Below, piece after piece: positions 30,311 to 39,413 of a stretch of DNA of 64,000 nt. The position numbers and the translations under genes are program-made. Source of the DNA: Archangium violaceum Cb vi76 (lineage in GTDB: Bacteria > Myxococcota > Myxococcia > Myxococcales > Myxococcaceae). Position 1 is the stretch's first letter; each line of letters begins with the position of its first letter. The notes under the pieces are model-generated. The model was given only the letters and a program-made list of their open reading frames with translations, made no database searches and was not told the DNA's origin. The stretch is from positions 1 to 64,000 of the forward strand of contig NZ_JPMI01000168.1 of the NCBI RefSeq assembly GCF_000733295.1, read 5' to 3'.

Positions 30311-30832
30311 TCACTCCTCGAGGTGGAGCTTGCGCACCAGCTCCGCGTACTTCTCCGGCGGGAGGTGGGCCTTCAACAGGGCCTGCCTCATCTGCTCGCT
30401 CTTCTTGTACGAGGCCGAGTAGCCGCACTCGGGGAAGAACTCCGGCAGCGCCTCGTAGACGAGGTTGCGCGGGTAGTCCCGGCACATGCCCGGCCGGCTG
30501 TCGTAGGAGTCACACTGCTTCGTCACCGGATCGTAGTGCGTGCAGCGGAAGACGAAGAGCTTGAGGCGCCGGTCGTCGCTCACGAACTCGAAGCCGTTGA
30601 CGACGCGGTGCCACGTCAGCGTGAGCCAGCGCAGCGAGCGCAGGAAGAACACGGGCCGGCTCACGGGGATGACGGGCGTTTCGCAGCACCGGCCGCAGCC
30701 GTTGCAGGAGCCCTTGAGCCGGTAGCGCGGCTCTCCCCGGGCCCGCAGCACCAGCCGTGTGAAGCCCAGGTCGAGGGTGTAGCGCACCAGCGCGAGCCGT
30801 TTGATGACACGGCGGAGGGGCCCGTCCTTCAT
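30311..30832 (-). CDS. YkgJ-type cysteine-cluster protein
   Basis: 173 residues from the ATG at 30832. The cluster CNGCGRCC at 43-50 and later cysteines in FRCTHYD, KQCDSY and GMCRDYP match the YkgJ/UPF0153 family, which is thought to bind zinc or an iron-sulfur centre; no enzymatic role is established. A longer in-frame start at 30979 would add Pro-rich, non-conserved sequence. It ends 12 bp from the convergent hydrolase stop. Confidence 0.85.
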   Translation of the reverse strand: MKDGPLRRVIKRLALVRYTLDLGFTRLVLRARGEPRYRLKGSCNGCGRCCETPVIPVSRPVFFLRSLRWLTLTWHRVVNGFEFVSDDRRLKLFVFRCTHYDPVTKQCDSYDSRPGMCRDYPRNLVYEALPEFFPECGYSASYKKSEQMRQALLKAHLPPEKYAELVRKLHLEE

Positions 30833-31013
30833 GGGCGGGGAGTGTACCCGGGTGCCGGGCCCTCGCGGCTCCCCGGGTGGGTTCCAGGCGAGCTGCTGTG
30901 TTTCAGGCCAGTTGCATGGTTGGCTCGGAGCCGTGTTGCCCCCGAGGCGGCTTGGCGCCAGGGAGGGGCCGTGCTTCAAATCGACTCCTCATCAACCCGT
31001 GGGGGAGAACCGA

Positions 31014-31529
31014 ATGAAGCCGTCCATGCGCTCGCCGTGGTCCCTGTCGTTGGTGCTGCTCGCCGTCACCACGCTCGCCACTGGATGCGCGGCCAGCCGC
31101 CGCGAGGCCTACATCCAGGACAAGGCGGCCCAGTACGTGTACCGCAAGCCCATCGCCGAGGTGTGGCCGCAGGTACGGATGCTGTTGAAGGAGAAGGACC
31201 TGCCGCTGCGCGAGGCCCCGGGTGCCTTCGAGATCGCCACCGACTGGCACATGGTGGGCGCGCCCTCGACGCTGGGCACCAACTACGTGCGCTACCTGGT
31301 GCGCGGCAAGCAGCCGAGCCCGGCCATGTGCAAGGTGGAGATCTTCAAGCAGAACCGCGTCGAGTCCGGCCCGGGCCCGGTGGATTCGCGCTCCGGCCAG
31401 CGCCAGAACCTCGGCACGGACACCACCAACCTGGTGCGGGACATGGAGATGGAGTGGGAGCTGCTGCAGCGCATCGACCCCGACGCGGCCAAGGCGCTGC
31501 GCGCGGAGGCCGAGAGCACCATCAAGTAG
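31014..31529 (+). CDS. Predicted lipoprotein (outer-membrane assembly-like fold possible)
   Basis: 171 residues. The signal ends in LATGC, giving a lipidated Cys near residue 25. The mature part (YRKPIAEVWPQVRMLLKEKD, then a FEIATDW strand) resembles small BamC/NlpB-like helix-grip domains found in lipoproteins, but I would not assign a name. GGGGGAGA precedes the ATG by seven bases. It ends 35 bp before the convergent RNase Z stop. Confidence 0.72.
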   Translation: MKPSMRSPWSLSLVLLAVTTLATGCAASRREAYIQDKAAQYVYRKPIAEVWPQVRMLLKEKDLPLREAPGAFEIATDWHMVGAPSTLGTNYVRYLVRGKQPSPAMCKVEIFKQNRVESGPGPVDSRSGQRQNLGTDTTNLVRDMEMEWELLQRIDPDAAKALRAEAESTIK

Positions 31530-31564
31530 GAAGGGGCAAGCAGGAAGGGCCGCCCCCGCCGCGC

Positions 31565-32503
31565 TCAGTCGCGCAGGGGCAGCTCCACGGTGAGCCCGTC
31601 GTAGGCGACCTCGACGGGCCCCTTGTACTCCTCGCGCGCCTGGGAGAGCAGCCGCGAGGGGTCGGTGTCATGGCGGCTGGACAGGTGCGTGAGGATGAGC
31701 CGCTTGGCGCCCGCGTCCCGTGCCACCTGGGCCGCCTCGCGGGCCGTCGAGTGCCGCGTCTCCTGGGCGCGCGCCTGCTCGTCGTCGGAGAAGGTGGACT
31801 CGTGGATGAGCAGGTCCGCGTCCTTCGCCGCGCGCACCAGGGACTGGCAGGGCCGGGTGTCGCCGGAGATGACGAGCCGCCGCCCGGGCCGCGTGTCGCC
31901 CACCACCTCGTCGGGACGGATGGTGCGTCCGTCCGGCAGCGTCACCGTCTCGCCGCGCTGGAGCTGGCCGTAGACGGGCCCCGAGGGAATCCCCATGGCC
32001 CTGGCCTTCTCCAGGTTGAACTTGCCCGGGCGCTCGTCCTCCTGCAGCACGTAGCCGAGCGCGTTGATGCGATGGTCCACCGCCACGGCCTGCACGCTGT
32101 AGCCGCGCCGCTCCACCTTGTCGCCGTCGCGCAGCTCGTGGAACTCCACGTTGAAGGACAGCTGCTCCACGCCCAGGTGCACCGCCTGGTTCAGCAGCCG
32201 CCGCGCCGGGGGAGGGCCGTAGAGCAGCACGGGCGTCTCCCGGCCCATCATTCCCAGGGTCCGGAGGAAGCCGATGATTCCCAGGTAGTGGTCGGCGTGG
32301 AAGTGGGTGAAGAAGACGGCATCCACGGTGAAGCCGGTGCCGAAGCGGACCATCTGCCGCTGGCTGCCCTCGCCACAGTCGAAGAGGAGCAGATCCGAGT
32401 CCGCCTTCACCGCGAGCCCTGACAGGTTGCGGTGCAACGTCGGCTGAGCGGCCGAGGTGCCGAGGAAGGTAAGCCTGAGAATGGACATGCCGGCGCTGCC
32501 CAT
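31565..32503 (-). CDS. rnz: Ribonuclease Z
   Basis: About 312 residues. Metallo-beta-lactamase fold with the RNase Z start (RLTFLGTSAA), the zinc motif HFHADH at 67-72, the VISGDTRPC strand and a C-terminal LTHLSSRH. RNase Z removes the 3' trailer from tRNA precursors that lack, or carry an immature, CCA end. I used the ATG at 32503, which has GGAGGG nine bases upstream; the ATG at 32488 (MSILRL) gives the classical start and is the alternative. The gene at 32621 is divergent. Confidence 0.92.
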   Translation of the reverse strand: MGSAGMSILRLTFLGTSAAQPTLHRNLSGLAVKADSDLLLFDCGEGSQRQMVRFGTGFTVDAVFFTHFHADHYLGIIGFLRTLGMMGRETPVLLYGPPPARRLLNQAVHLGVEQLSFNVEFHELRDGDKVERRGYSVQAVAVDHRINALGYVLQEDERPGKFNLEKARAMGIPSGPVYGQLQRGETVTLPDGRTIRPDEVVGDTRPGRRLVISGDTRPCQSLVRAAKDADLLIHESTFSDDEQARAQETRHSTAREAAQVARDAGAKRLILTHLSSRHDTDPSRLLSQAREEYKGPVEVAYDGLTVELPLRD

Positions 32504-32620
32504 GGGTGAAGACCCTCCCGCCCGCGACCGAGCGCTGGCGACATGTCCCATCTAGCAGAGGTTGACGCGGAGGTGCTTCCCCCTCTGACTCGGCATGCGG
32601 TATAGGCGCCAGCGTCCGAC

Positions 32621-33313
32621 ATGAGCGACTCCCTCACCGTCTCCCCCACGAGCGACCCGCGCCGCGTGCGCGCGGCCGACGGCTCCATCCTCTCCGTGCC
32701 CCCGGGCTGGGCCCTGTTGCCCCCGGGTGATGCCGGACTCACCCGCCGGGTGAAGGCCGCCGGTCCCAGCTGGACGGTGGTGGAGAAGAAGGGCCGGAAG
32801 ATTTTTTCCCAGGGGGTCTGGGCGCCCGAGGCCCACATCATCGCCGCCCGGGCGGTCCTGGAGACCGAGCGCGCCACCCCGGCCTATGCGAAGAAGCGGG
32901 AAGCGGATGTGCGCCGCCGTGAGCGCGAGCAGGCCGAGTACGAGGTGGACTTCGCCAACACGGTGCTGCGCTTCCTCGCCTTCGCGCCTGGTTTCATCGC
33001 CCAGGCGAAGAAGCTGGCGGTGGCGGTATCGGCCCATGCCACCCCGGTGGGGAGCGGCACGGTGGCGCGTACGGAGCGCATTCCCATCGAGCGCCGCGCC
33101 GAGGCCGCGGTCATCGCCTGGATGCGACACCAGACGACGGCCTACGACAACCTGAAGATCGCCCGGGTGAAGGGGGCCCGCCGCGAGGTGCGCCGCGAGC
33201 TGGCCGAGGTGTCCCGCGCGGTGTTGGATCTCCACCGCCGCGACGTGCCCCACGCTCCGGCCGCGTGCCCCCTGTGCACCGCCCTGGGGCGGCTCGGCGC
33301 GCCCTCCCCGTAG
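32621..33313 (+). CDS. DUF2293-domain protein
   Basis: 230 residues. The C-terminal ~110 residues carry the DUF2293 signature: SAHATPVGSGTVART, then IERRAEAAVIAWMRHQTTAYD and an RVKGARREVRR helix. The N-terminal half begins with a short beta segment and a Lys/Arg/Glu-rich helix. The domain is widespread and of unknown function; the basic conserved helices would fit nucleic-acid contact, which is my inference. No clear Shine-Dalgarno is visible. Convergent with the gene at 33320 (6 bp apart). Confidence 0.82.
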   Translation: MSDSLTVSPTSDPRRVRAADGSILSVPPGWALLPPGDAGLTRRVKAAGPSWTVVEKKGRKIFSQGVWAPEAHIIAARAVLETERATPAYAKKREADVRRREREQAEYEVDFANTVLRFLAFAPGFIAQAKKLAVAVSAHATPVGSGTVARTERIPIERRAEAAVIAWMRHQTTAYDNLKIARVKGARREVRRELAEVSRAVLDLHRRDVPHAPAACPLCTALGRLGAPSP

Positions 33314-33319
33314 CCCTCG

Positions 33320-33802
33320 CTATTGCTGTTCCCAGTACCGCTCGAGCGCGAGACGCGGCTCCTGTCCTTGCGAGAAGTAGTGCGAGGCCTCGTCCCTGGC
33401 GAACTCCAGGAACGCCCGGACGGCACGCTTCTGGGTGGGAGAGAGCACTTCGAATCGTTCGAGCTGCCAGGCGCGAAGGCGCTGCTCCTCGGGTGAGGAC
33501 CCCTGGGGAAGCGTCAGTCCGTAAACGGTATGGGGCATCAGATTGCCGTGGTCCTCCAGCGCCGCCAGCAGGTAGGCGGGGAGGTAGTACCTGAATCCCT
33601 CCGAGCTCAGGAAGGAGCTGGAGTGGTACTGAAGCTCGACGGGGGACAGTTCCTTCCACTGCCGCCCCTTGAAGGCGCGGGCCAGTTCCGCGCTCTCCCA
33701 GTCGTCGGCGTCATAACCGATGCGATCGTCCCCGGGATGGGGGGCGTCGGCGAAGGCGGCTTCGATCTGCCTCTGAAGGGCTTCACGCCTGGAGTCTGGC
33801 AT
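33320..33802 (-). CDS. Small acidic protein, candidate partner of the upstream Cys-rich protein
   Basis: 160 residues, acidic, no signal peptide, so cytoplasmic. The middle reads FLSSEGFRYYLPAYLLAALED, resembling DUF6714-like proteins of unknown function; that recognition is tentative. Its ATG lies 6 bp beyond the stop of the small secreted Cys-rich gene, so the pair is one transcription unit. By analogy with myxobacterial toxin-then-immunity gene order it could be the immunity protein; this is inference from position, size and charge only. Confidence 0.65.
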   Translation of the reverse strand: MPDSRREALQRQIEAAFADAPHPGDDRIGYDADDWESAELARAFKGRQWKELSPVELQYHSSSFLSSEGFRYYLPAYLLAALEDHGNLMPHTVYGLTLPQGSSPEEQRLRAWQLERFEVLSPTQKRAVRAFLEFARDEASHYFSQGQEPRLALERYWEQQ

Positions 33803-33808
33803 GGCGAC

Positions 33809-34201
33809 TCACCGGCACTGCTTCGGGCAGCGCTGCAGATTCATGAGCCGTGAGCACTCTGCGGCTCCACTCCGGTAGTTCTCGACTTCCCTGCGGTGAT
33901 TCTCGTCTCCCCCTCGGAAGCACTTGTCCATGATGGCCACCCTGGCGCTGATGCATCGCTGATACTTCAGCCAGTTCGCGAGCAGCTCGTCGCAGCTTTG
34001 ATACTCGTGGCACCGCATGCTCGTCGCCTTGCAGGCGCGCCCCACTTCTTCCTTCAACTGCTTGTGTTCCTCCTCGGAGCAGTCACCAGGAGCACGGAGC
34101 GGCTGTCCGGCGCTGAGGGGACCAGGAAACGCACAGAGTGTCCCAAGCAGGAGGAGGGCACACGCATTTGGGAGGCGTCGAGCAAGGGGTGCAAGCCGCA
34201 T
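33809..34201 (-). CDS. Secreted small Cys-rich protein, Ntox16-like
   Basis: 130 residues. A signal peptide (hydrophobic run to about residue 31) precedes a ~99-residue mature part with nine cysteines (41, 57, 64, 70, 83, 94, 116, 125, 129). The pattern CSEEEHKQL, a central CISARVAIMDKCF and GGDENHRRE resembles the 'novel toxin 16' domain described computationally in polymorphic toxins; no activity is known and I rate the resemblance moderate. It is followed immediately (6 bp) by a small acidic cytoplasmic protein gene. Confidence 0.65.
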   Translation of the reverse strand: MRLAPLARRLPNACALLLLGTLCAFPGPLSAGQPLRAPGDCSEEEHKQLKEEVGRACKATSMRCHEYQSCDELLANWLKYQRCISARVAIMDKCFRGGDENHRREVENYRSGAAECSRLMNLQRCPKQCR

Positions 34202-34289
34202 GGGCGGGTACGCTAGAGCAGAGGACTTGGGAAACGCTCTCTTGTGTTGAATTAGATGTGTTTATTGTTTTGATGAGTCAGTCTTGGGG

Positions 34290-34348
34290 GTTTCTGACCC
34301 GTGATTCAGTAATCCCCTGGCGGAGTTTCTGACCAGCGGGTTAGTAAT
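34290..34348. promoter_or_regulatory. Pair of direct-repeat operators upstream of the TetR/efflux operon
   Basis: GTTTCTGACC-N8-AGTAAT occurs at 34290-34313 and again at 34325-34348, 35 bp apart. Each copy is an imperfect dyad (CTGA...TCAG or TTAG flanked by TT/AA), as expected for a TetR-family operator. The second copy ends 9 bp before the regulator's ATG, so bound protein would block its own operon. The preceding ~80 bp are AT-rich and probably hold the promoter. Confidence 0.65.
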
Positions 34349-34357
34349 GCGGCCGTC

Positions 34358-35095
34358 ATGGCTCGTCCTGCGGATCCACACGCTCGTGCAGCACTCATCG
34401 CCGCCGCGCGAGCGGAGTTCGTGAAGAAGGGTCTGCGCGGTGCTCGCATCGAGGACATCACCGCCGCCTGTGGCCTCTCCAAGGGCGCTTTCTATCTGCA
34501 CGCCGCCTCCAAGGAGGCCCTCTTCGGCGAGGTGGTGGCCGAGTTCAGCTCCGCGATGAACCTGCTCATCGAGCGGCGCATCAAGGAGATGGAGCGCTTC
34601 CACGCCGAGCACGGTCCGCTGGAGGCGCACGACGTGGCCGAGCGCTCCGAGCGCTACGAGCTCCTGGTGTCGATGAGCACGGAGTCGGATCTGGGCACGC
34701 TGGAGCTCATGTGGGCCTACCGTGACGTGGTGCACGTGCTGATGCGCGGCAGCCAGGGCACCGAGTTCGAGTCGCTCATGTGGGGGCTGGTGGACCGCGA
34801 GGTGTCGCGGGTGTCGCAGGAGTTCCAGCGCCTGCAGGAAGACTGCGTGAGCCGCGCGGACGTGCCCCCCACCGTCATCGGCTCGCTCATCGTCGGTACG
34901 TACGTGCTGCTGGCGCAGCAGATGAGCCAGATGGAGCAGAAGCCGGACCTGGCGGCGTGGGCCCGCTCCATCCACCGGCTCATCCGCGAGGGCAGCCTCG
35001 CCCCCGAAGGCCGCCACCGCCCCGCGTCGTCCCTCCACGCCCAAGAAGACTTCCCCGCGCAGGCCCCAGGCCCGCGCCGTTTCCCGTCCCCGTAG
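34358..35095 (+). CDS. TetR-family transcriptional regulator of the efflux operon
   Basis: 245 residues. The N-terminal TetR domain is clear: AALIAAARAEFVKKGLRGA, then IEDITAACGLSKGAFYLHAASKEALF with the recognition helix at about 40-50. The C-terminal ligand-binding part is longer than average, with a Pro/Arg-rich tail of ~30 residues. It is the first gene of a run with the adaptor, pump and channel genes (12 bp to the next), so it most likely represses the pump until an inducer binds; the two direct repeats upstream support autoregulation. Confidence 0.88.
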   Translation: MARPADPHARAALIAAARAEFVKKGLRGARIEDITAACGLSKGAFYLHAASKEALFGEVVAEFSSAMNLLIERRIKEMERFHAEHGPLEAHDVAERSERYELLVSMSTESDLGTLELMWAYRDVVHVLMRGSQGTEFESLMWGLVDREVSRVSQEFQRLQEDCVSRADVPPTVIGSLIVGTYVLLAQQMSQMEQKPDLAAWARSIHRLIREGSLAPEGRHRPASSLHAQEDFPAQAPGPRRFPSP

Positions 35096-35107
35096 CACCT
35101 CGAGGTC

Positions 35108-36214
35108 ATGACCGTGAAACTCTCCAGGACGCCGCTTGTCGCCGGGCTCGCCGCTGTCGGCCTGGCCGCCACCGCGCTTCCCCTCTCGGGCTGCAAGGCC
35201 GACGCCGCTCCCGCCGCCGCCACCAAGGCCGCCGTGGCGGAGGTCCCCGCGGTGACGGTGCTCTCCCCGCGCTCGGTGAAGACGTCGCTGCGCGAGGAGG
35301 TGACGGGCACCCTCTTCCCCGCCCAGGCCCTGCAGGTGGGCTTCGAGGTGGGTGGCCGCCTGGACAAGGTGCGCGTGAAGAAGGGCCAGACGGTGCAGGA
35401 AGGCCAGGTGCTCGCGCAGCTCAACCCGGAGATCTCCGACGCGCAGCTCGCCCAGGCCCAGGCCGCCGTGGCCGCCGCCGAGGTGAGTGCGGCCATGGCC
35501 TCCGACGTGGCCAGCCGCAACGCGAAGCTGCAAGAGCAGGGCAATGTGAGCGACCTGCAGAACCTCACCTCCAGCACCCAGGCGAAGCAGGCCGAGGCGC
35601 AGTTGCTGGCCGCGAAGGCGCAGCTCGCGCAGGCTCAGGCGGGCCGCCGCAAGCACGACCTCAAGGCGCCCTTCTCCGGCACCGTCGTGGACGCGCCCGA
35701 GCAGGTGGGCGCCATCGTGGGCCCGGGCGCGCCGATGTTCTCCCTGGAGAACCTGGGCACCCTGCTGCTGAAGACGACGGTGACCGATTCCGTCCGCGCC
35801 CGCCTCAAGCCGGGCACCAAGGTGCGTGTGGAGGTCATCGGTGGTGGTGCCTCCACGGACGAGGCCGTCATCCGTACCGTCATCGCCTCGGCGGATCAGG
35901 CCACCCGCCGCATCCCGGTGGACATCCTGGTGCCCAACAAGGATGGCCGCTTCGTGGCCAACACCCTGGCGCGCGTCCTCCTCCCGCTGAGCGACGAGCA
36001 GGAGGCGCAGGCCGTGCCCGCTTCCGCGCTGTCCTCCTCGGGGGGTGATCATGTCTTCGTGGTGGGCGCCTCGAGCGAGGTGCGCCGCGTGGACGTCCAG
36101 GTCCTCGAGCGTGGCATGCGCGAGGTGGTGGTGAAGGCCGCCGCCCCGCTGGACAAGGTCGTCGAGTTCCCCACGCCGTCCCTCTCCGAGGGTACGCGCG
36201 TCTCCGTGAAGTAA
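35108..36214 (+). CDS. RND efflux periplasmic adaptor (membrane fusion protein), lipoprotein
   Basis: 368 residues. A lipoprotein signal ends in PLSGC (Cys29), followed by the MFP plan: first lipoyl half (VGGRLDKVRVKKGQTVQEGQVLAQL), a Gln/Ala-rich alpha hairpin (about 113-185), second lipoyl half (LKAPFSGTVVD) and beta-barrel. It links the inner-membrane pump to the outer-membrane channel. Spacing (12 bp from tetR, 31 bp to the pump) indicates one operon. Confidence 0.9.
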   Translation: MTVKLSRTPLVAGLAAVGLAATALPLSGCKADAAPAAATKAAVAEVPAVTVLSPRSVKTSLREEVTGTLFPAQALQVGFEVGGRLDKVRVKKGQTVQEGQVLAQLNPEISDAQLAQAQAAVAAAEVSAAMASDVASRNAKLQEQGNVSDLQNLTSSTQAKQAEAQLLAAKAQLAQAQAGRRKHDLKAPFSGTVVDAPEQVGAIVGPGAPMFSLENLGTLLLKTTVTDSVRARLKPGTKVRVEVIGGGASTDEAVIRTVIASADQATRRIPVDILVPNKDGRFVANTLARVLLPLSDEQEAQAVPASALSSSGGDHVFVVGASSEVRRVDVQVLERGMREVVVKAAAPLDKVVEFPTPSLSEGTRVSVK

Positions 36215-36245
36215 TCCCCGCCGCACGATTCCAGGGCGTCCCCCC

Positions 36246-39200
36246 ATGCTCCTCAGCGACGTCTCCATTCGCCGGCCGGTCTTCACGGCCATGATGTCCC
36301 TCTGCCTCATCGTCCTCGGAGTGATGGGGTACACCCGGCTGGGGACCGATCTCTTCCCCGACATCTCCATCCCGGTGGTGGTGGTCAACACCATCTACAA
36401 GGGCGCGGGCCCGGGTGAGATCGAGACCCAGATCATCAAGCCCGTCGAGGATGCCGTCGCCGGCATCAGCGGCGTGGACAAGATCCACTCCTTCAGCCGC
36501 GAGAACGTGGGCACGGTCATCGTCCAGTTCAAGCTGTCGGCCAACCTGGACCGGTCGGTGCAGGAGGTGCGCGACAAGGTCTCGGGCATCACCAACAAGC
36601 TGCCGCAGGAGGCGGATGTGCCGGTGGTGGGCCGCGTGGACATCTCCGCGGTGCCCGTCCTCACCTATGCGGCGAGCGCGGAAGTGGACTCGCGCGCGGT
36701 GCGCAAGATCATCGAGGACAAGCTCAAGCCGGCGCTGGCGCAGATGGAGGGCGTGGCGGACGTGCGCATCAACGGCGGTGACGTGCGTGAAATCCAGGTG
36801 GACGTGGACCTGGACAAGGCGCGCGCGGTGGGCGTGTCGGTGATGGACATCGGCCAGCGCATCGGCCAGGAGAACCTGGACCTGCCGGCGGGCCGGTTGC
36901 AGTTGGGGCCCACCGAGCTGACGGTGCGCTCGCTGGGTCAGTTCAAGAGCGTGGACGAGCTGCGCCAGCTCCCGGTGGCCCAGAGCCGCACGGGCACGCA
37001 GGTGCGGCTGGAGGAGATCGCCACCATCACCGACGGCGCGGCCGAGCGGCGCACCACGGCGCGCCTCAATAGCAATGACGCCGTCATCCTCGAGGTCATC
37101 AAGCAGCCCGGCTCCAACACCGTGGCGGTGAGCGACGCGGTGAAGAAGGCCATGGACACCGTGGTGCCCACCCTGGGCCACGGTTTCCAAACCCGGCTGC
37201 TCATCGACCAGTCGGTGGACATCCGCGAGAACGCCCACGAGGTGTGGGTCGCGCTCCTCTTCGGTGGCGCGATGGCGGTGCTCATCATCCTGATGTTCCT
37301 GTTGGATCCTCGCGGCACCTTCATCTCCTCGCTGGCGCTGCCCACCTCCGTCATCGGCACGTTCTTCGTGATGTACGCGCTGGGCTACTCGCTCAACCAG
37401 ATGACGCTGCTGGCGCTGTCGCTGGCCATCGGTCTGCTCATCGACGACGCGGTGGTGGTGCGCGAGGCCATCACCCACCGCCTGGAGAATGGCGAGGATC
37501 CGGTGAGCGCGGCCTCCAACGGCACCAAGGACGTGGGTCTGGCGGTGCTCGCCACCACGTTCGCCCTGGTGGCGGTGTTCGTCCCGGTGGCCTTCATGCC
37601 CGGCATGGTGGGCCAGTTCCTCCAGCAATTCGGCATCACCATCTCGGTGGCGGTGCTCATCTCGCTCTTCATCTCCTTCACGTTGGACCCGATGCTGTCC
37701 GCGCGCCTGGCGAAGCAGCGGCAGGCCGGTGAGCACCACCAGGAGAACGCGGTGGCCAGCGCCATCCGCCGCTTCCTGGACGGCAGCGAGCGCGTCTACT
37801 CGAACATCCTGCGCTGGGTGCTCGACCACAAGTGGCTCACCACGGGCATCACCGTGCTGGTGATGGTGGCGTCCTTCGGGGCCGCCAGCCGTCTGGGCAT
37901 GGAGTTCATTTCGGCCGAGGACCGCTCGCAGTTCATCGTGCAGCTCATCCTGCCCGATGCCTCCAGCCTGGATCAGACCGCCACGCGCGTGGCGGAGGCC
38001 GAGAAGGTCCTCAAGGGCATGCCCGAGGTGACGGACATCTACTCCATCGTTGGTGACAACGGCGACGTGAACAAGGCGCGCCTCCGGGTCATCGTCACCA
38101 ACAAGCAGTCGCGTCAGCGGGGCATCCAGGCCATCAAGGAAGAGGCGCGTGCGCTCCTCAGCCCGGCACTGCCCGCCACCCGCATCAACCTGCAGGACCT
38201 GCCCATCATCGACGGCCTGGGTGGCGACTTCTATCCCATCATGATTCGCATCACCGGCCCGGACCTGGGGAAGATCCACGAGGAGTCCGAGCGCATCGCG
38301 CAGATTCTCCGGGACATCCCGGGCACGGCGGACGTGCGCGTGGACTACAACCCGCCCAAGCCGGAGCTGGCCATCGAGGTGGACCGGGCGCGCGCCAAGG
38401 ACCTGGGCGTGAGCGCCGCGGCCATCGCCCTGCAGATGCGCATGGCCATCGGCGGTGACGTGGCCGCCAAGCTGCGCGAGGGCGTCGACGAGACGGACAT
38501 CCGCGTGCGGCTGAGCGAGCGCGACCGCGCCACCCCCGAGCGTGTGCGGCAGATCATGATCGCCACGCCCAAGGGGCTCGTCCCGGTGACGGACGTGGCG
38601 AAGGTGGAGCTGCGCGACGGGCCGAGCGTCATCGAGCACGAGAACCGTCAGCGGCAGCTCGCCATCTACTCGCAGCTCAATGGCGCCGCCCTGGGTGACG
38701 TGGCGGCGCAGCTCAAGCAGAAGATCGCCGAGAAGCCGCTCGCCCCGGGCTACTCGCTCATCTACGACGGGCAGATCAAGATGATGTCCGAGCAGAACGA
38801 CGCCTTCGCCACCGCCTTCCTGCTGGCCTTCGTCTTCATCTACATGGTGCTCGCCAGCCAGTTCGAGTCCTTCAAGCACCCCTTCACCATCATGGTGTCG
38901 CTGCCGCTGGCGCTCGTGGGCGCGCTGCTGGGTCTCGTCTTCGGCGGCTACCACGTGTCCATGGGCGCGATGATCGGCATCATCCTGCTGATGGGCCTGG
39001 TGACGAAGAACGCCATCCTCCTGGTGGACGGCGCGCTGCAGTACCTGCGCGAGGGCGCCACGGTGGACGAGGCGCTCATGAAGGCGGGTCCGCGCCGGCT
39101 GCGTCCCATCCTCATGACGAGCGCCGCCATGGCCATCGGCATGGTGCCCACCGCCATCGGCGAGGGCGTGGGCTCCGAGTTCCGCGCCCCCATGGCCATC

Positions 39201-39362
39201 GCCGTCATCGGCGGCGTCATCACCTCCACCTTCCTCACGCTGCTGGTGGTGCCGGTGGTGTTCGCGGCCATGGAGCGCATCGGCTTCTCCAAACGCCCCC
39301 AGAAGAAGGACGAGGGCCTGCCCATCCCCGTCCCGGAGTCCCAGGAGCAGCGCGCCGCCTGA
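36246..39362 (+). CDS. RND-family efflux pump permease (AcrB/MdtB-like)
   Basis: 1038 residues, standard length. It starts with the family-typical [13 protein letters not shown]4 contains the proton-relay pair Asp400-Asp401 in [10 protein letters not shown]; a second relay lysine lies in the TM10 region ([15 protein letters not shown]). Large periplasmic loops follow TM1 and TM7, and twelve membrane helices are predicted. Sequence features ([22 protein letters not shown]) favour the hydrophobic/amphiphilic efflux branch rather than the heavy-metal branch. Substrate unknown: drugs, dyes, detergents or own secondary metabolites are all possible. It works with the flanking adaptor and channel. 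Confidence 0.93.
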   Translation: MLLSDVSIRRPVFTAMMSLCLIVLGVMGYTRLGTDLFPDISIPVVVVNTIYKGAGPGEIETQIIKPVEDAVAGISGVDKIHSFSRENVGTVIVQFKLSANLDRSVQEVRDKVSGITNKLPQEADVPVVGRVDISAVPVLTYAASAEVDSRAVRKIIEDKLKPALAQMEGVADVRINGGDVREIQVDVDLDKARAVGVSVMDIGQRIGQENLDLPAGRLQLGPTELTVRSLGQFKSVDELRQLPVAQSRTGTQVRLEEIATITDGAAERRTTARLNSNDAVILEVIKQPGSNTVAVSDAVKKAMDTVVPTLGHGFQTRLLIDQSVDIRENAHEVWVALLFGGAMAVLIILMFLLDPRGTFISSLALPTSVIGTFFVMYALGYSLNQMTLLALSLAIGLLIDDAVVVREAITHRLENGEDPVSAASNGTKDVGLAVLATTFALVAVFVPVAFMPGMVGQFLQQFGITISVAVLISLFISFTLDPMLSARLAKQRQAGEHHQENAVASAIRRFLDGSERVYSNILRWVLDHKWLTTGITVLVMVASFGAASRLGMEFISAEDRSQFIVQLILPDASSLDQTATRVAEAEKVLKGMPEVTDIYSIVGDNGDVNKARLRVIVTNKQSRQRGIQAIKEEARALLSPALPATRINLQDLPIIDGLGGDFYPIMIRITGPDLGKIHEESERIAQILRDIPGTADVRVDYNPPKPELAIEVDRARAKDLGVSAAAIALQMRMAIGGDVAAKLREGVDETDIRVRLSERDRATPERVRQIMIATPKGLVPVTDVAKVELRDGPSVIEHENRQRQLAIYSQLNGAALGDVAAQLKQKIAEKPLAPGYSLIYDGQIKMMSEQNDAFATAFLLAFVFIYMVLASQFESFKHPFTIMVSLPLALVGALLGLVFGGYHVSMGAMIGIILLMGLVTKNAILLVDGALQYLREGATVDEALMKAGPRRLRPILMTSAAMAIGMVPTAIGEGVGSEFRAPMAIAVIGGVITSTFLTLLVVPVVFAAMERIGFSKRPQKKDEGLPIPVPESQEQRAA

Positions 39363-39413
39363 GCGGTCCGGGCGCTGCCCCTCTCCCCATCCTCCTTCGC
39401 TTTGTCCCTGCCC

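Noticed and set aside
30887-30935. Possible sigma-54 promoter (TTGCA upstream of the lipoprotein at 31014)
   Set aside because: No GG dinucleotide at the required spacing for a -24 element.
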